Source: Acidobacteriota bacterium (GTDB lineage: Bacteria; Acidobacteriota; Terriglobia; Acidiferrales; UBA7541). Taken from it: a stretch of DNA of 64,000 nucleotides. A program made the position numbers and the translations under genes. The notes under the pieces were generated by a model. It was not told the origin of the DNA, did not search any database, and saw nothing but the letters and a program-made list of their open reading frames with translations. Location of the stretch: NCBI GenBank assembly GCA_003224085.1, contig QHYK01000064.1, positions 1 to 64,000 on the forward strand, read 5' to 3'. This document shows, piece by piece, positions 7,784-15,825 of this stretch (position 1 is the stretch's first letter; the number at the start of each line of letters is the position of its first letter).

Positions 7784-7957
7784 CCAAAATTGATATCGCT
7801 CGCACTTTGTCGCAAAGGCGAGGACAGACGGTCAACGCCGGCTTCGGCGTGGCCAACGTTTAGGAATCCTCGCAACCTTACACACATACCACGGACGGTC
7901 TTAATTGTTCCACGCAACGGCCGGGCCGCTTCGCGCGGCCCGGCTTCTTAATTTTTG
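7784..7957 (+). ncRNA. Candidate structured small RNA, about 170 nt
   Basis: This interval lies between a near-consensus promoter and an intrinsic terminator and codes for nothing plausible. The transcript would fold. GCGAGGA (about 7819-7825) pairs with TCCTCGC (about 7866-7872), enclosing a second stem ACGCCG-GCTT-CGGCGT, and the terminator stem forms the 3' end. The heptamer GACGGTC appears twice (near 7829 and 7895). It does not fold as one long rod, which argues against 6S RNA. I could not match it to tmRNA, RNase P, SRP RNA or a riboswitch. The rest of the 7670-8296 gap holds nothing I recognise except the oxidoreductase ribosome-binding site. Confidence 0.5.
7920..7956 (+). terminator. 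Rho-independent terminator
   Basis: A perfect 10-bp stem GCCGGGCCGC / GCGGCCCGGC with a TTCGC loop (7920-7944) is followed by TTCTTAATTTTT. It most likely ends the small RNA, and any read-through from hsp20. Confidence 0.85.
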
Positions 7958-8296
7958 ACGATTGCCACAAAATTTCTAGCGCTTCCCAACGCCGCTTCTA
8001 GCTGGGCCCTCTGCTGGATTCGGCTCAATTTGATGCCCTCCTTTCGAGCGCTTCGAGCCACACCCAGCCCGCGGTCTCCTTCCGCTTTCCTGCCATCCGT
8101 TTCTGGCGAAAGGGGAGTTGTTTTACGGCGCGGCTATCTCCTGAATAAATACCCAAACGGCATTGCGTCTGGTGGCTGTTCGACGTATAGTTCTGCGTTC
8201 GCCGGTGCCGCGAGAACGAATCATGATGAATTTCAGCTCGTCCTCGAAAGTTCCCATCGAAGCATTCTGGAGTCTCAAAAGGAGGTCTGTCCTGTT

Positions 8297-9700
8297 ATGA
8301 AAAATCCTTTCTCCCTGACGCGACGAGATTTTGTTCGGCTAGGCGCGGGAACTATGGCCGCAGGTCTTGCGGGCAAGAAGGTCACGATCCTAGACCCGAG
8401 CCTTCTCCGAGCTTCGCCCTGGCCTGCGCCTACGCAGGTCGTGCGCTTCGGCATCATCGGCACGGGCACGGAAGGTTGCGACTTGCTGCGGGCGAGCCGT
8501 CGCGTGCCGGGTATTGAGTGCGTGGCCGCCGCAGATCTGTACGACACGCGGCACCAGTCCGCCAAGGAAGTGCTGAAGAAGGACATTGACACCACTCGCG
8601 AATATCGCCGCCTCCTCGACCGCAAGGACATTGACGCCGTGATTGTCGCGACGCCCGACCATTGGCACCGCCGTTTGGTGGTCGAAGCGGCGCAGGCTGG
8701 CAAAGATGCCTACTGCGAAAAACCCATGTCGCACACGCTCGAAGACGGCTTTGCCATGGTCGAGGCGGTTCAGACGAACAAGCGCATCTTGCAGGTCGGC
8801 AGCCAGCGCGTCAGTTCCATTCTTTATGCCAAGGCCAAGGAAATCTGGGACTCCGGCAGGCTGGGTGAGGTGGACACCATCGAAGCCGTCTGGGATCGCA
8901 ACACCGACAGCGGCGCCTGGGTCTATCCCATCCCTCCCGACGCCAACGAACAAACCATTGACTGGAACACTTGGCTGGGCGACGCGTCGAAACGGCCCTT
9001 CGACGGACGCCGCTTCGTTTCCTGGCGTTGCTACAAGGACTACGGCGCGGGCCTCCCCGGGGATCTCTTCGTGCACCTGATCTCCGGTATTCACTACATC
9101 ACCGACACCAATGCGCCGGCCATCCGCGCCTTTTCCACCGGAGGAATCTACTGCTACAAGGATGGACGGGAATTCGGCGATCTTCAGTGGACTATCTACG
9201 ACTACCCGAAATTCCAAGTGGTCCTACGCTGCAACCAGAACAACAAATACGAGGATCAGCTTTTCACCTTCTACGGGAAAAAAGGCACGATGTTCATTCG
9301 CGGCGAAGGCGCCCCCGCAGCCTTGGGTGCCGGCGCATCCCTCGCTTTCCGCGCGGAGCCGGAGTTTCATACGCGCGAGGACTATTCCATTGGCGCCTGG
9401 CCGGAAAAGCAGCGCGAAGAATATATTGCCGAGTGGAATCGAGAGCACCCCAGACCGGGTCCGGGCAGCGACAAAGTAGAATCGGGAGAGGAGATTTACA
9501 CGACGCCCAGCGGTTATAGCGACATGGTGGATCACTTGGCTAATTTCTTCCAGGCCGTGCGTACGCGTAAACCGGTAGTCGAAAACGAAGTCTTTGGCAA
9601 CTACGCCGCCCTTACTGGGTGCCACATGTCGAACTATTCCTATTTCAACAAGACCGTCGCGGTTTGGAACGCGGCTTCTAAGACCATCAAAAGTGCGTAA
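8297..9700 (+). CDS. Gfo/Idh/MocA family oxidoreductase with Tat signal
   Basis: A 467-residue NAD(P)-dependent sugar-type oxidoreductase. The N-terminus carries a twin-arginine motif (TRRDFVRLGAG) and a weak hydrophobic stretch, so export through Tat in folded form is likely. The Rossmann motif is VVRFGIIGTGTEGC (about residues 50-63). DAVIVATPDHWHRRL and the family hallmark CEKPMSHTLEDG follow, and the C-terminal domain includes the GDLFVHLISGIHYI region. The ATG at 8297 lies 11 nt after GGAGG. The longer open frame from 7955 has no such signal and would bury the Tat motif. Many acidobacterial and planctomycete members act on secreted glycans, but the exact substrate cannot be read here. 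Confidence 0.9.
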   Translation: MKNPFSLTRRDFVRLGAGTMAAGLAGKKVTILDPSLLRASPWPAPTQVVRFGIIGTGTEGCDLLRASRRVPGIECVAAADLYDTRHQSAKEVLKKDIDTTREYRRLLDRKDIDAVIVATPDHWHRRLVVEAAQAGKDAYCEKPMSHTLEDGFAMVEAVQTNKRILQVGSQRVSSILYAKAKEIWDSGRLGEVDTIEAVWDRNTDSGAWVYPIPPDANEQTIDWNTWLGDASKRPFDGRRFVSWRCYKDYGAGLPGDLFVHLISGIHYITDTNAPAIRAFSTGGIYCYKDGREFGDLQWTIYDYPKFQVVLRCNQNNKYEDQLFTFYGKKGTMFIRGEGAPAALGAGASLAFRAEPEFHTREDYSIGAWPEKQREEYIAEWNREHPRPGPGSDKVESGEEIYTTPSGYSDMVDHLANFFQAVRTRKPVVENEVFGNYAALTGCHMSNYSYFNKTVAVWNAASKTIKSA

Positions 9701-9812
9701 CTCCTACGCGTGCACCTGTCAACCCAGTGGATCGGGGAGTAGCGTCCGCGGAGCAACCTCGCCCTGCACTTTCTATTGTAATGGCGACTTTCTTGCGCTA
9801 CGGCGGTCACAA

Positions 9813-9971
9813 CTATTTCGGGGTTTGCGGCGCTTCACCGGTCTTCGGCATGCATTTGGATTCATCCATCTCTTTCGCGCCTGCAGGCGTCGTGAACGTG
9901 AACAGATCCGGCGAAACGGGATCATTCACCGTAACGGTTTCCAACTTGCTCGTCTGCTTCAACTGAAAAGG
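9813..9971 (-). pseudogene. C-terminal fragment of a LolA/outer-membrane lipoprotein-sorting-like protein
   Basis: On the minus strand, PFQLKQTSKLETVTVN and DPVSPDLFTFTTPAGAKEMD (before a stop at 9813) resemble the C-terminal strands of LolA-like or DUF4412-like beta proteins. The rest of such a protein is absent. Upstream of about 9971 the sequence belongs to a different gene, in another frame. Confidence 0.35.
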
Positions 9972-10546
9972 TACGTCTGCACCAGCTCGGTTTGCTCGTA
10001 AACAAAATGTTTTCCTTCGGCGTCTTGCCATTCCTTGGCTAGCTGGCCCGCCGCCACGGGCCGCATTTCGGACCTCAAGTTATTTGCATCTTCGTGCTCC
10101 CTCTTCGTCTTTGGAATCACGACCTCCAATCGCAGCGTGGCTCTCCGCCCGGGACTGTTGTCGCAAACCATCCAGGCATCGCAGTAAAAGGCTGCGACGA
10201 TTCCCGCTCCGTTAACGAGCCACCGGAGCCCCTGCCCAGCGGCGGCTTCGTACTTGAGTTGAAGAACATGGTTGCCGCCTTGGGCCATGCGCACGTGCAA
10301 GCCGCTCTCGCTGATCGTGACCTCCCCGCCTGCCATCTTCGCTTCGGTGATCTTCAGACTCTCCTTTTTCTGCCACGCAGTGATTCCTGAGCCCGCGGAG
10401 AACTCCATTCGCTCTTCGCCATGCAGGATGTGACGCTCGAAATCGGGTGTCCATTTCACAGAATAGTGCGTCATTTGCGCGGATGCCAGCAAAGAGGTGA
10501 GCCAGCACAGCGCGCCGCAGAATAGAATCCCTTGGCGTGGAGACAT
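9959..10546 (-). pseudogene. N-terminal fragment of an M1-family aminopeptidase
   Basis: A 195-residue product that starts with a signal peptide (GILFCGALCWLTSLLASAQ) and then resembles the N-terminal beta-saddle domain of M1 metallo-aminopeptidases: MTHYSVKWTPDFERHILHGE, AAFYCDAWMVCDNSPGRRAT and LRLEVVIPK. It ends at LVQTYLFS, where family members continue to the catalytic domain, so the zinc-binding HExxH and everything after it is missing. A LolA-like fragment lies fused at the break. The start at 10546 is preceded by TATACT seven bases upstream, so the remnant may still be transcribed. It is either a pseudogene or a secreted orphan domain. Confidence 0.6.
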
Positions 10547-10654
10547 GCGCGAGAGTATATCGCGCGAAATGAGCCCCAAGCGATCACTTGGTAATGCGAT
10601 GCGGTTATAAACCGGCCAGCGCGTGCGTATGCCTAAAGGGAGGCACCACGGGCA

Positions 10655-11377
10655 ATGTCCCGGACAAGGGCTCAGACAACGACGCCAAGTCGAACCCTGG
10701 CACGACTCCTCTGGGTCGCCGTCATTTTTCTCGCATTTATCGGGCTCGCGGTCGCCACCCGGCGAACTATCGTTCTGCTAAAGCCCGGCTCGCTGAGTTC
10801 ACCGAAGAATCCCGCGGCAGAACTGGACGCTCATTTCGCGGGCGAACGCGGCCTCGTGTTAACGCACATTCTGCCTGCCATGCTTTTCCTGTTTTTAGGG
10901 CCGCTGCAATTCGTGCGCGGACTGCGCTCGCGCTATCCGCAGGTTCACCGCTGGTCGGGGCGCATCTTTCTCGTCGCCAGCGCCGTCGTGGGCGTCAGCG
11001 GCTTGAAGCTCGCCTTCGGAAAGACCATCGGCGGCCTCGACGAGAAAGCCGCCATCACGCTCTTCGGAAGTTTTTTTCTGATTTCGCTGGCGAAAGCGCT
11101 TTGGCACGCGCTGCGGCATGAGTTCGCCCGGCATCGCGAATGGATGATTCGCGGCTACGCCATCGGACTAGCAGTTGCCACCATTCGTCCCATCATGGGC
11201 ACGTTTTTTGCTGCTGCTTTGATGAGCGGCCACGCGCCGGAGCCCAGAGAATTTTTTGGCACCGCGTTCTGGATCGGATTCACTCTTCAAACCATCGCCG
11301 CCGAAATCTGCGTCAACTACACCCGCCCAACTGGTGCCGCTCAGATCAACATGCCCACGGAAGCAACTAGCCCATAG
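10655..11377 (+). CDS. DUF2306 domain membrane protein
   Basis: A 240-residue protein with about six membrane helices, including LARLLWVAVIFLAFIGLAVA near the N-terminus. The DUF2306 pattern is visible: HILPAMLFLFLGPLQFVRGL, RSRYPQVHRWSGRIFLVAS and later RHREWMIRGYAIGLAVAT with conserved His/Arg. The ATG at 10655 has GGGAGG about 10 nt upstream. The function of the family is unknown. The conserved histidines suggest haem or metal binding, which is an inference. It converges tail-to-tail with yceI, leaving only 14 bp. Confidence 0.85.
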   Translation: MSRTRAQTTTPSRTLARLLWVAVIFLAFIGLAVATRRTIVLLKPGSLSSPKNPAAELDAHFAGERGLVLTHILPAMLFLFLGPLQFVRGLRSRYPQVHRWSGRIFLVASAVVGVSGLKLAFGKTIGGLDEKAAITLFGSFFLISLAKALWHALRHEFARHREWMIRGYAIGLAVATIRPIMGTFFAAALMSGHAPEPREFFGTAFWIGFTLQTIAAEICVNYTRPTGAAQINMPTEATSP

Positions 11378-11391
11378 CTCGCACCGCGCCA

Positions 11392-11970
11392 TCACTGCCG
11401 GTGCCAAGTCATTTCCACGTGAATTGGGATTTCATTCTTGACCGGCAGTGTCAACAGGGTCGGAGGTTCAATCTTGAAATCCGCCAGCGTGGCGGGAATG
11501 GTTCCTGTGATTCTGGTTTCGCTTCCCTGGGAAGTCAGTTGGAAAGCGACCTGTTTGTAATGCGCCGTCTGGCCCGCAAACTGAATTTCCAGATCGGCGC
11601 AAATCGTCGCTGCCTTAGAGTCGTTCTCCGGCAATCGCGTGCGCACCGTGACCATGGGGAATTCCGCGCCTTTTGTCACCTGAAGCATGTGCAGGTCACG
11701 GTTGCTGTCGCCTGAATCGAACGACTTGACAGGCACGGCAACCAAGAAATCGCATTGCCGGTCGTGGCAAACACCTTTGCCCCGGGCCGCGTGGCTCACG
11801 CCCTCGGTTTGGCGAAGCGGATGAGAAACGTGGTAAGTGAGCGTCGATTGGTCAAGAATCCATTGCTCATCCGCAGCCGCCAGGCACTGCGGCAACGTCA
11901 AGAGCATTAAAAGGAAACCAGACGCTAATTGTTTCGGACTCCTCTTTGCATTGACAAATTCCCTGTTCAT
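11392..11970 (-). CDS. YceI family periplasmic protein
   Basis: A 192-residue protein with a signal peptide (residues about 12-32, QLASGFLLMLLTLPQCLAAA) and a lipocalin-like YceI barrel: EQWILDQSTLTYHVSHPL, VPVKSFDSGDSNRDLHMLQV, the conserved SGDSNRD/H loop and TVRTRLPEND. YceI proteins bind long amphiphiles such as polyisoprenoids in the periplasm. It lies 9 bp downstream of a gene whose C-terminal half resembles cytochrome b561, the same pairing seen elsewhere for yceI with a b561-type gene, so the two are probably one operon with a shared redox or quinone-related task. Confidence 0.88.
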   Translation of the reverse strand: MNREFVNAKRSPKQLASGFLLMLLTLPQCLAAADEQWILDQSTLTYHVSHPLRQTEGVSHAARGKGVCHDRQCDFLVAVPVKSFDSGDSNRDLHMLQVTKGAEFPMVTVRTRLPENDSKAATICADLEIQFAGQTAHYKQVAFQLTSQGSETRITGTIPATLADFKIEPPTLLTLPVKNEIPIHVEMTWHRQ

Positions 11971-11978
11971 GGAAACAC

Positions 11979-12887
11979 TCAGAACTTCAGCGATACCGAT
12001 AGCAACGCAGCCGCAAACGCCCCCGCCGTCACAATGGCCACCGGCCCATGAGCTTTGGCGATGCCATGAACGTCACCTCCCGTATTTTTCTGCGAATACG
12101 CCAACACTCCCAGAATGGGTGTGAGGATCATGCCTGGCCCGTGAATCCAAGCCATGGCTTTGTGAAAGCGAATCGGCCCGCGGCTTTTTGTTCCCGGCAC
12201 GCGCGGTGCGCGAATCGCAAAATATGCGCTGGTAAAGTACAAATCCGCCGTAGCCGAACCCAGAATCATGTGCACGGTCCGGTTGGTGTTGCTCGAGTTC
12301 GTCTCGCCTACATCACTCGACGTTACCAAGGCGGCTATCATTGGGATCGTGGTGATCAAGCCCAGCCGCTGATGGATTTTCAGCATGCGCGTCCGCTTAT
12401 CCAACAGCGCCTGCTCTTTGGGATTGCTTTTGGTTTCGGTGGGAGAAAAACCCAAATCCTCGAGCGAGGGAGCCTTATTGCTGGGCGGGGCGTTCGGCGC
12501 GTTATTCGTGGGAGCTTGCGGCTGTGCTTGGGGAGCCGAGGGCAGTACCGAAAGCGATGTATTGAAGGTGAGCGAAGCTCCTGCCGCCAGCGTTACCTTC
12601 GCTATTTTAGTCGCGAGCCCTTCGGCCGATACGGTAACTTCATATTCGCCCGAAGGAAGCTTTGCCAACGTGTACGTTCCCGCCAAATCAGTTTGCGCCT
12701 CGGTCGACTGGCCCGTCGCCAGACTCTTACCCGACACCCTGGCGTTGGCCACGGCTGCTCCCGAGGAGTCCGTGACCTTCCCTGACAGCGTCGCCTCCGC
12801 CCCCTGTGCTCGCAAACAGGGAGCGAGCCAAAAAATGATCACTAGAACTGCGGCCCAGACGGTCAGCTTGGCCGTTCTCTCTCTCAT
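11979..12887 (-). CDS. Carboxypeptidase-regulatory-like domain fused to a b561-like membrane domain
   Basis: A 302-residue two-part protein. After a signal peptide (TVWAAVLVIIFWLAPCLRAQ) comes a carboxypeptidase regulatory-like beta-sandwich at about residues 32-110 (LSGKVTDSSGAAVANARVSG, LPSGEYEVTVSAEGLA). A Pro/Ala/Asn linker follows to about residue 150. The C-terminal half has four to five membrane helices with regularly placed histidines (KIHQRLGL, VHMILGS, RFHKAMAWIHGPGM, KAHGPVAIV), the pattern of a cytochrome b561-like di-haem domain. It is directly followed by yceI. The haem assignment is inferred from histidine spacing and context. Confidence 0.65.
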   Translation of the reverse strand: MRERTAKLTVWAAVLVIIFWLAPCLRAQGAEATLSGKVTDSSGAAVANARVSGKSLATGQSTEAQTDLAGTYTLAKLPSGEYEVTVSAEGLATKIAKVTLAAGASLTFNTSLSVLPSAPQAQPQAPTNNAPNAPPSNKAPSLEDLGFSPTETKSNPKEQALLDKRTRMLKIHQRLGLITTIPMIAALVTSSDVGETNSSNTNRTVHMILGSATADLYFTSAYFAIRAPRVPGTKSRGPIRFHKAMAWIHGPGMILTPILGVLAYSQKNTGGDVHGIAKAHGPVAIVTAGAFAAALLSVSLKF

Positions 12888-13065
12888 CAGACTCTCCTCA
12901 TGCCCCCATTCATCAGTACCCTGATGGATCCGCCATTGAGCTGGCCTAGTAGGTTGCCACTCGAATCAACGATCTGCCTTTACGATGCCACGATTTCCGC
13001 CAGGGATGTACGCATGACCTTGCAGGGATGGGAAAAGGCGGCTAGCCTGACAAACAGAGGGGAAG

Positions 13066-13779
13066 ATGATCTCACCATTTCCGGGCTTCTCCGCCGAAGC
13101 TCTTCAATTTTTTCGCGGCCTCGCGCGCAACAACAATCGTAAATGGTTCCTGCCGCGCAAGCAGCTCTTCGAAGAAAGAGTCAAGGAGCCGATGTGCCAG
13201 CTTGTGGATGCGCTGAACGTCGCCCTGCGCAATTTCGCGCCCGAATATGAAACCGATCCGGACAAGGCCGTCTTTCGCATCTATCGCGACATTCGCTTCA
13301 GCATGGACAAAAAGCCGTACAAGGAGCAAATCGCCGCCACGTTTGGTCGGCGTGGCACCCCCCATCACCAAGGTGGCTACTACTTCGCCATCTCACACAA
13401 ATCCGTCGCCGTTGGCGGAGGTGTGTACATGCCCGAGCCGGAACGCTTGCTGGCCATCCGCCAGCGCATCGCCGAGCGCCATGAAGAGTTTCGCGGCATT
13501 CTCACCACCCGTTCCGTGCGCAAGTTGCTTGGCGGTCTGGAGGGCGAGCAACTCTCGCGCGTCCCTCGCGGCTTCCCAGCCGATCATCCCGCCGCCGATC
13601 TGCTGCGCTACAAGTACTACATCCTGTACAAGGAACTTCCAGCGAGCCTCGCCACTTCGCCCGCGCTCTACAAGCAAATCGCCGAGCGCTTCCGCGTCAT
13701 GGTTCCCTTCCTGCGCTTCTTGACTGAGTCTTTTGCCGCGCAGCCGAAAAAATCCAACGCCTTCGCCATGTTCGCGTAG
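13066..13779 (+). CDS. DUF2461 family protein (TIGR02453)
   Basis: A 237-residue cytoplasmic protein. The family signature starts at the N-terminus, FSAEALQFFRGLARNNNRKW, and continues with FRIYRDIRFSMDKKPYKEQ, GGYYFAISHKSVAVGGGVYM and the C-terminal FLRFLTESF. DUF2461 proteins are widespread but uncharacterised. An AGAGGGGAAG precedes the ATG at 13066, which fixes the start. It is a single gene that ends 250 bp before the stop of the convergent serine hydrolase. Confidence 0.88.
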   Translation: MISPFPGFSAEALQFFRGLARNNNRKWFLPRKQLFEERVKEPMCQLVDALNVALRNFAPEYETDPDKAVFRIYRDIRFSMDKKPYKEQIAATFGRRGTPHHQGGYYFAISHKSVAVGGGVYMPEPERLLAIRQRIAERHEEFRGILTTRSVRKLLGGLEGEQLSRVPRGFPADHPAADLLRYKYYILYKELPASLATSPALYKQIAERFRVMVPFLRFLTESFAAQPKKSNAFAMFA

Positions 13780-13884
13780 AAGATTTCGCCCGCTCACGGC
13801 GGCCAGTCAGTTTCTTTAGGGGGGCGGAGCTCTAGCTCCGACATGGATGCGCCCACCCACCGCTTGTCATTCCCAACAGAGCAG

Positions 13885-13928
13885 GCCGACGCCTTTTCTT
13901 CCGCGTTCGCTCCTGCGAACGCGTCGGC
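13885..13928. repeat. Nested hairpin between convergent genes
   Basis: An outer stem GCCGACGC / GCGTCGGC encloses, and partly competes with, a perfect inner stem GCGTTCGC-TCCT-GCGAACGC (13903-13922). It sits between two convergent genes, so it may act as a bidirectional terminator or be a REP-like element. There is no T-run on either side. A short palindrome CGGAGCT-CT-AGCTCCG lies at 13825-13840. Confidence 0.55.
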
Positions 13929-14031
13929 TTGCGGATGTGAGGAATCTCTCTGAAGGTCGTGGCATCCAGCACTTATCAAACAAGAGCCTCCGACGTCCCT
14001 GAGCTGCGAATCTCGCTTGCGCATAACCCTT

Positions 14032-15489
14032 TCAATCCGCAATCGCTTGATAAGCCAGCGCGTTGACCTGCCGGTCCAGGGTCAAGCCTCCTGTCGGATG
14101 CAGTTGCGCCATAAAGATCACGACCATCTGTTCCTTCGGGTCAATGAGAAAAGCGGTATAGAAAAATCCTCCCCAGTAGAATTCTCCCGGCGACCCGAGT
14201 TCCGAGAGCGGTGCTTTCACGCCCTCCACTCCAAACCCCAGTCCAAAGCCCTGCTCGGGACTGACTTTCCCCAATTGATCCTGGCTCATCAGCTCCACGG
14301 ATTTGCGGCTCAACAGCCGCGCGCTCCCTGCCTTGCCTCCATCGAGCATCATTTGGCAGAAGCGTGCATAGTCCATGGCCGTGGAGTTAAGCCCGGCGCC
14401 GCCCGCAAAAAGCTTCTTAGGCCCCTTGTAGGGATAGTCCGCGGAATAAACAAACGAGCCTTCCGTGATCGGCGTGTCCGGAAAGCGATTGAGCCCCTTG
14501 TCGTCGTAGTACGTGTACGCCACGGCCAGCCGCTCGAGCTTGTTTTCCGGCGGATAGAAGTACGTGTCCTTCATTCCCAGCGGCTCGAAGATTCGCGTCC
14601 GGAAAAATTCGTCGAGCGGCTTGCCCGAAACCACTTCCACGAGCCTCCCGAGCACATCCACTCCCAAGCTGTATTCCCACCGCTCCCCAGGATTGAAAAG
14701 CAAAGGCGCTCCCGCCAGGCGCTTCACGTTGTCTGCGATTGTGCCGTCGTAAGGCAGCAGTCCGTGCGACACATTGGCGGCCACGTACAAGGGTCCCAGC
14801 TTATCGTTCCAGTGATAAGTGAGCCCCGAGGTATGTCGCAAGAGGTCGCGAATCGTAATCTCTCTCGTCGCCGGGATGGTGTACGTCGCGCCAGACTCCG
14901 GCTTGACCAACACTTTCGGGTTCTTGAACTCCGGCAGATATTTCGAGATGTTGTCGTCCAGCAGGAAGTGGCCCTCTTCGTACAGCGTCATCACTGCTAC
15001 GCTCGTGATGGGCTTGGTCATCGAGCAAATCCGGAAAATCGTGTCGGGACGCATCCCCTTGTTGGCTTCGCGGTCCATCATGCCCTGTGGCTTGAACCAC
15101 ACCACGCGGCCGCGCCGCGCCACCAGCGTCACCGCCCCGGCAATCCGCTTGTCGTCGATGCTTTTCTGCACCGCCGCGCCGATCCGCTCCAACCGTTCCG
15201 CAGACATGCCCACGGTTTCGGGCTTTGCCGCCGGCAGCTCTTGCGCCACCGCTGCGGCGGCAACGAGGGCAAACATCGCGCTGAACGTACAAAGCAGCGC
15301 CCAAGCGCCTATTTTGTTGCGGACCGAACTTCGTGACTTGTTGGCGACCAAACCGTGCGTTTTGCTCAAGACTGAAAATGTTCTGCAGGGCGACGAAAGG
15401 TGCGTCTCGGCGAACAGCGAGGAGCTTGCTTTGCCGGGCAACGAAGTTTGGGCTCTGCCAAGGGCCGAAAAATATTTCTCCCGTTGCAT
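14032..15489 (-). CDS. Serine hydrolase, class C beta-lactamase / PBP4* family
   Basis: A 485-residue exported hydrolase. The basic N-terminus is followed by a membrane or signal helix (about residues 58-80, GAWALLCTFSAMFALVAAAA). The catalytic domain begins ELPAAKPETVGMSAERLERI. The nucleophile motif SxxK is SMTK in FRICSMTKPITSVAV. The general-base tyrosine motif is in GERWEYSLGVDVLG. Other family landmarks are RDLLRHTSGLTYHW and a C-terminal GEFYWGGFFYT in place of KTG. The ATG at 15489 has GGGGAGG about 12 nt upstream. Members act as esterases, D-aminopeptidases or beta-lactamases; which one applies here cannot be decided. The unusually long pre-signal N-terminus (about 57 residues) is odd. 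Confidence 0.85.
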   Translation of the reverse strand: MQREKYFSALGRAQTSLPGKASSSLFAETHLSSPCRTFSVLSKTHGLVANKSRSSVRNKIGAWALLCTFSAMFALVAAAAVAQELPAAKPETVGMSAERLERIGAAVQKSIDDKRIAGAVTLVARRGRVVWFKPQGMMDREANKGMRPDTIFRICSMTKPITSVAVMTLYEEGHFLLDDNISKYLPEFKNPKVLVKPESGATYTIPATREITIRDLLRHTSGLTYHWNDKLGPLYVAANVSHGLLPYDGTIADNVKRLAGAPLLFNPGERWEYSLGVDVLGRLVEVVSGKPLDEFFRTRIFEPLGMKDTYFYPPENKLERLAVAYTYYDDKGLNRFPDTPITEGSFVYSADYPYKGPKKLFAGGAGLNSTAMDYARFCQMMLDGGKAGSARLLSRKSVELMSQDQLGKVSPEQGFGLGFGVEGVKAPLSELGSPGEFYWGGFFYTAFLIDPKEQMVVIFMAQLHPTGGLTLDRQVNALAYQAIAD

Positions 15490-15825
15490 AATCTCTTCGC
15501 CTCCCCTGTCTGTCTTGCCGTTTGTGGCGTCCGATTGTACACCGCCTAAAGCCTTGGCCCACCCCTTTCCCGTCAACCAAGAACCCGACGCCTCTCACCA
15601 TTGCCAGCTCCCGCCTTCGCTACCTGACTCAACAACAAACTCGACGTCCGCGTCATCTTCGCGAAGTCACACCCACGCGCCAAGCTCAGCCGGTCGCACA
15701 GTTTTGCGTGCGGCTCCTTTACCTCCTTACTTCCTCATCTGTTTATCTCCTCCCTCGCCACTCCCTACTTCCCTGTCGTACACTCGACGTATCAAATTTA
15801 TGCAAGTTTATGCAAGGATTCGTCC
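15490..15825. other. Intergenic region, divergent promoters expected
   Basis: 336 bp between two divergent genes. It holds the serine hydrolase ribosome-binding site (15501-15507), a pyrimidine-rich stretch (15700-15775) and, just before the aminotransferase, an exact 10-bp tandem repeat TTTATGCAAG (15797-15806 and 15807-15816). I see no convincing reading frame and no clear promoter. Confidence 0.6.

Noticed and set aside
7784-7957. 6S RNA as identity of the small RNA candidate
   Set aside because: The 5' and 3' ends do not pair into a single long hairpin; the 3' terminal stem is an independent terminator.
7955-8296. Upstream extension of the Gfo/Idh oxidoreductase
   Set aside because: It would put 114 residues before the twin-arginine signal; GGAGG and the Tat motif support the ATG at 8297.
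13794-14042. An 82-codon minus-strand frame
   Set aside because: It lies over a nested hairpin and the end of the serine hydrolase and has random-looking composition.
14017-15336. A 439-codon plus-strand frame antisense to the serine hydrolase
   Set aside because: The hydrolase has all catalytic motifs and a ribosome-binding site; the antisense frame has neither.
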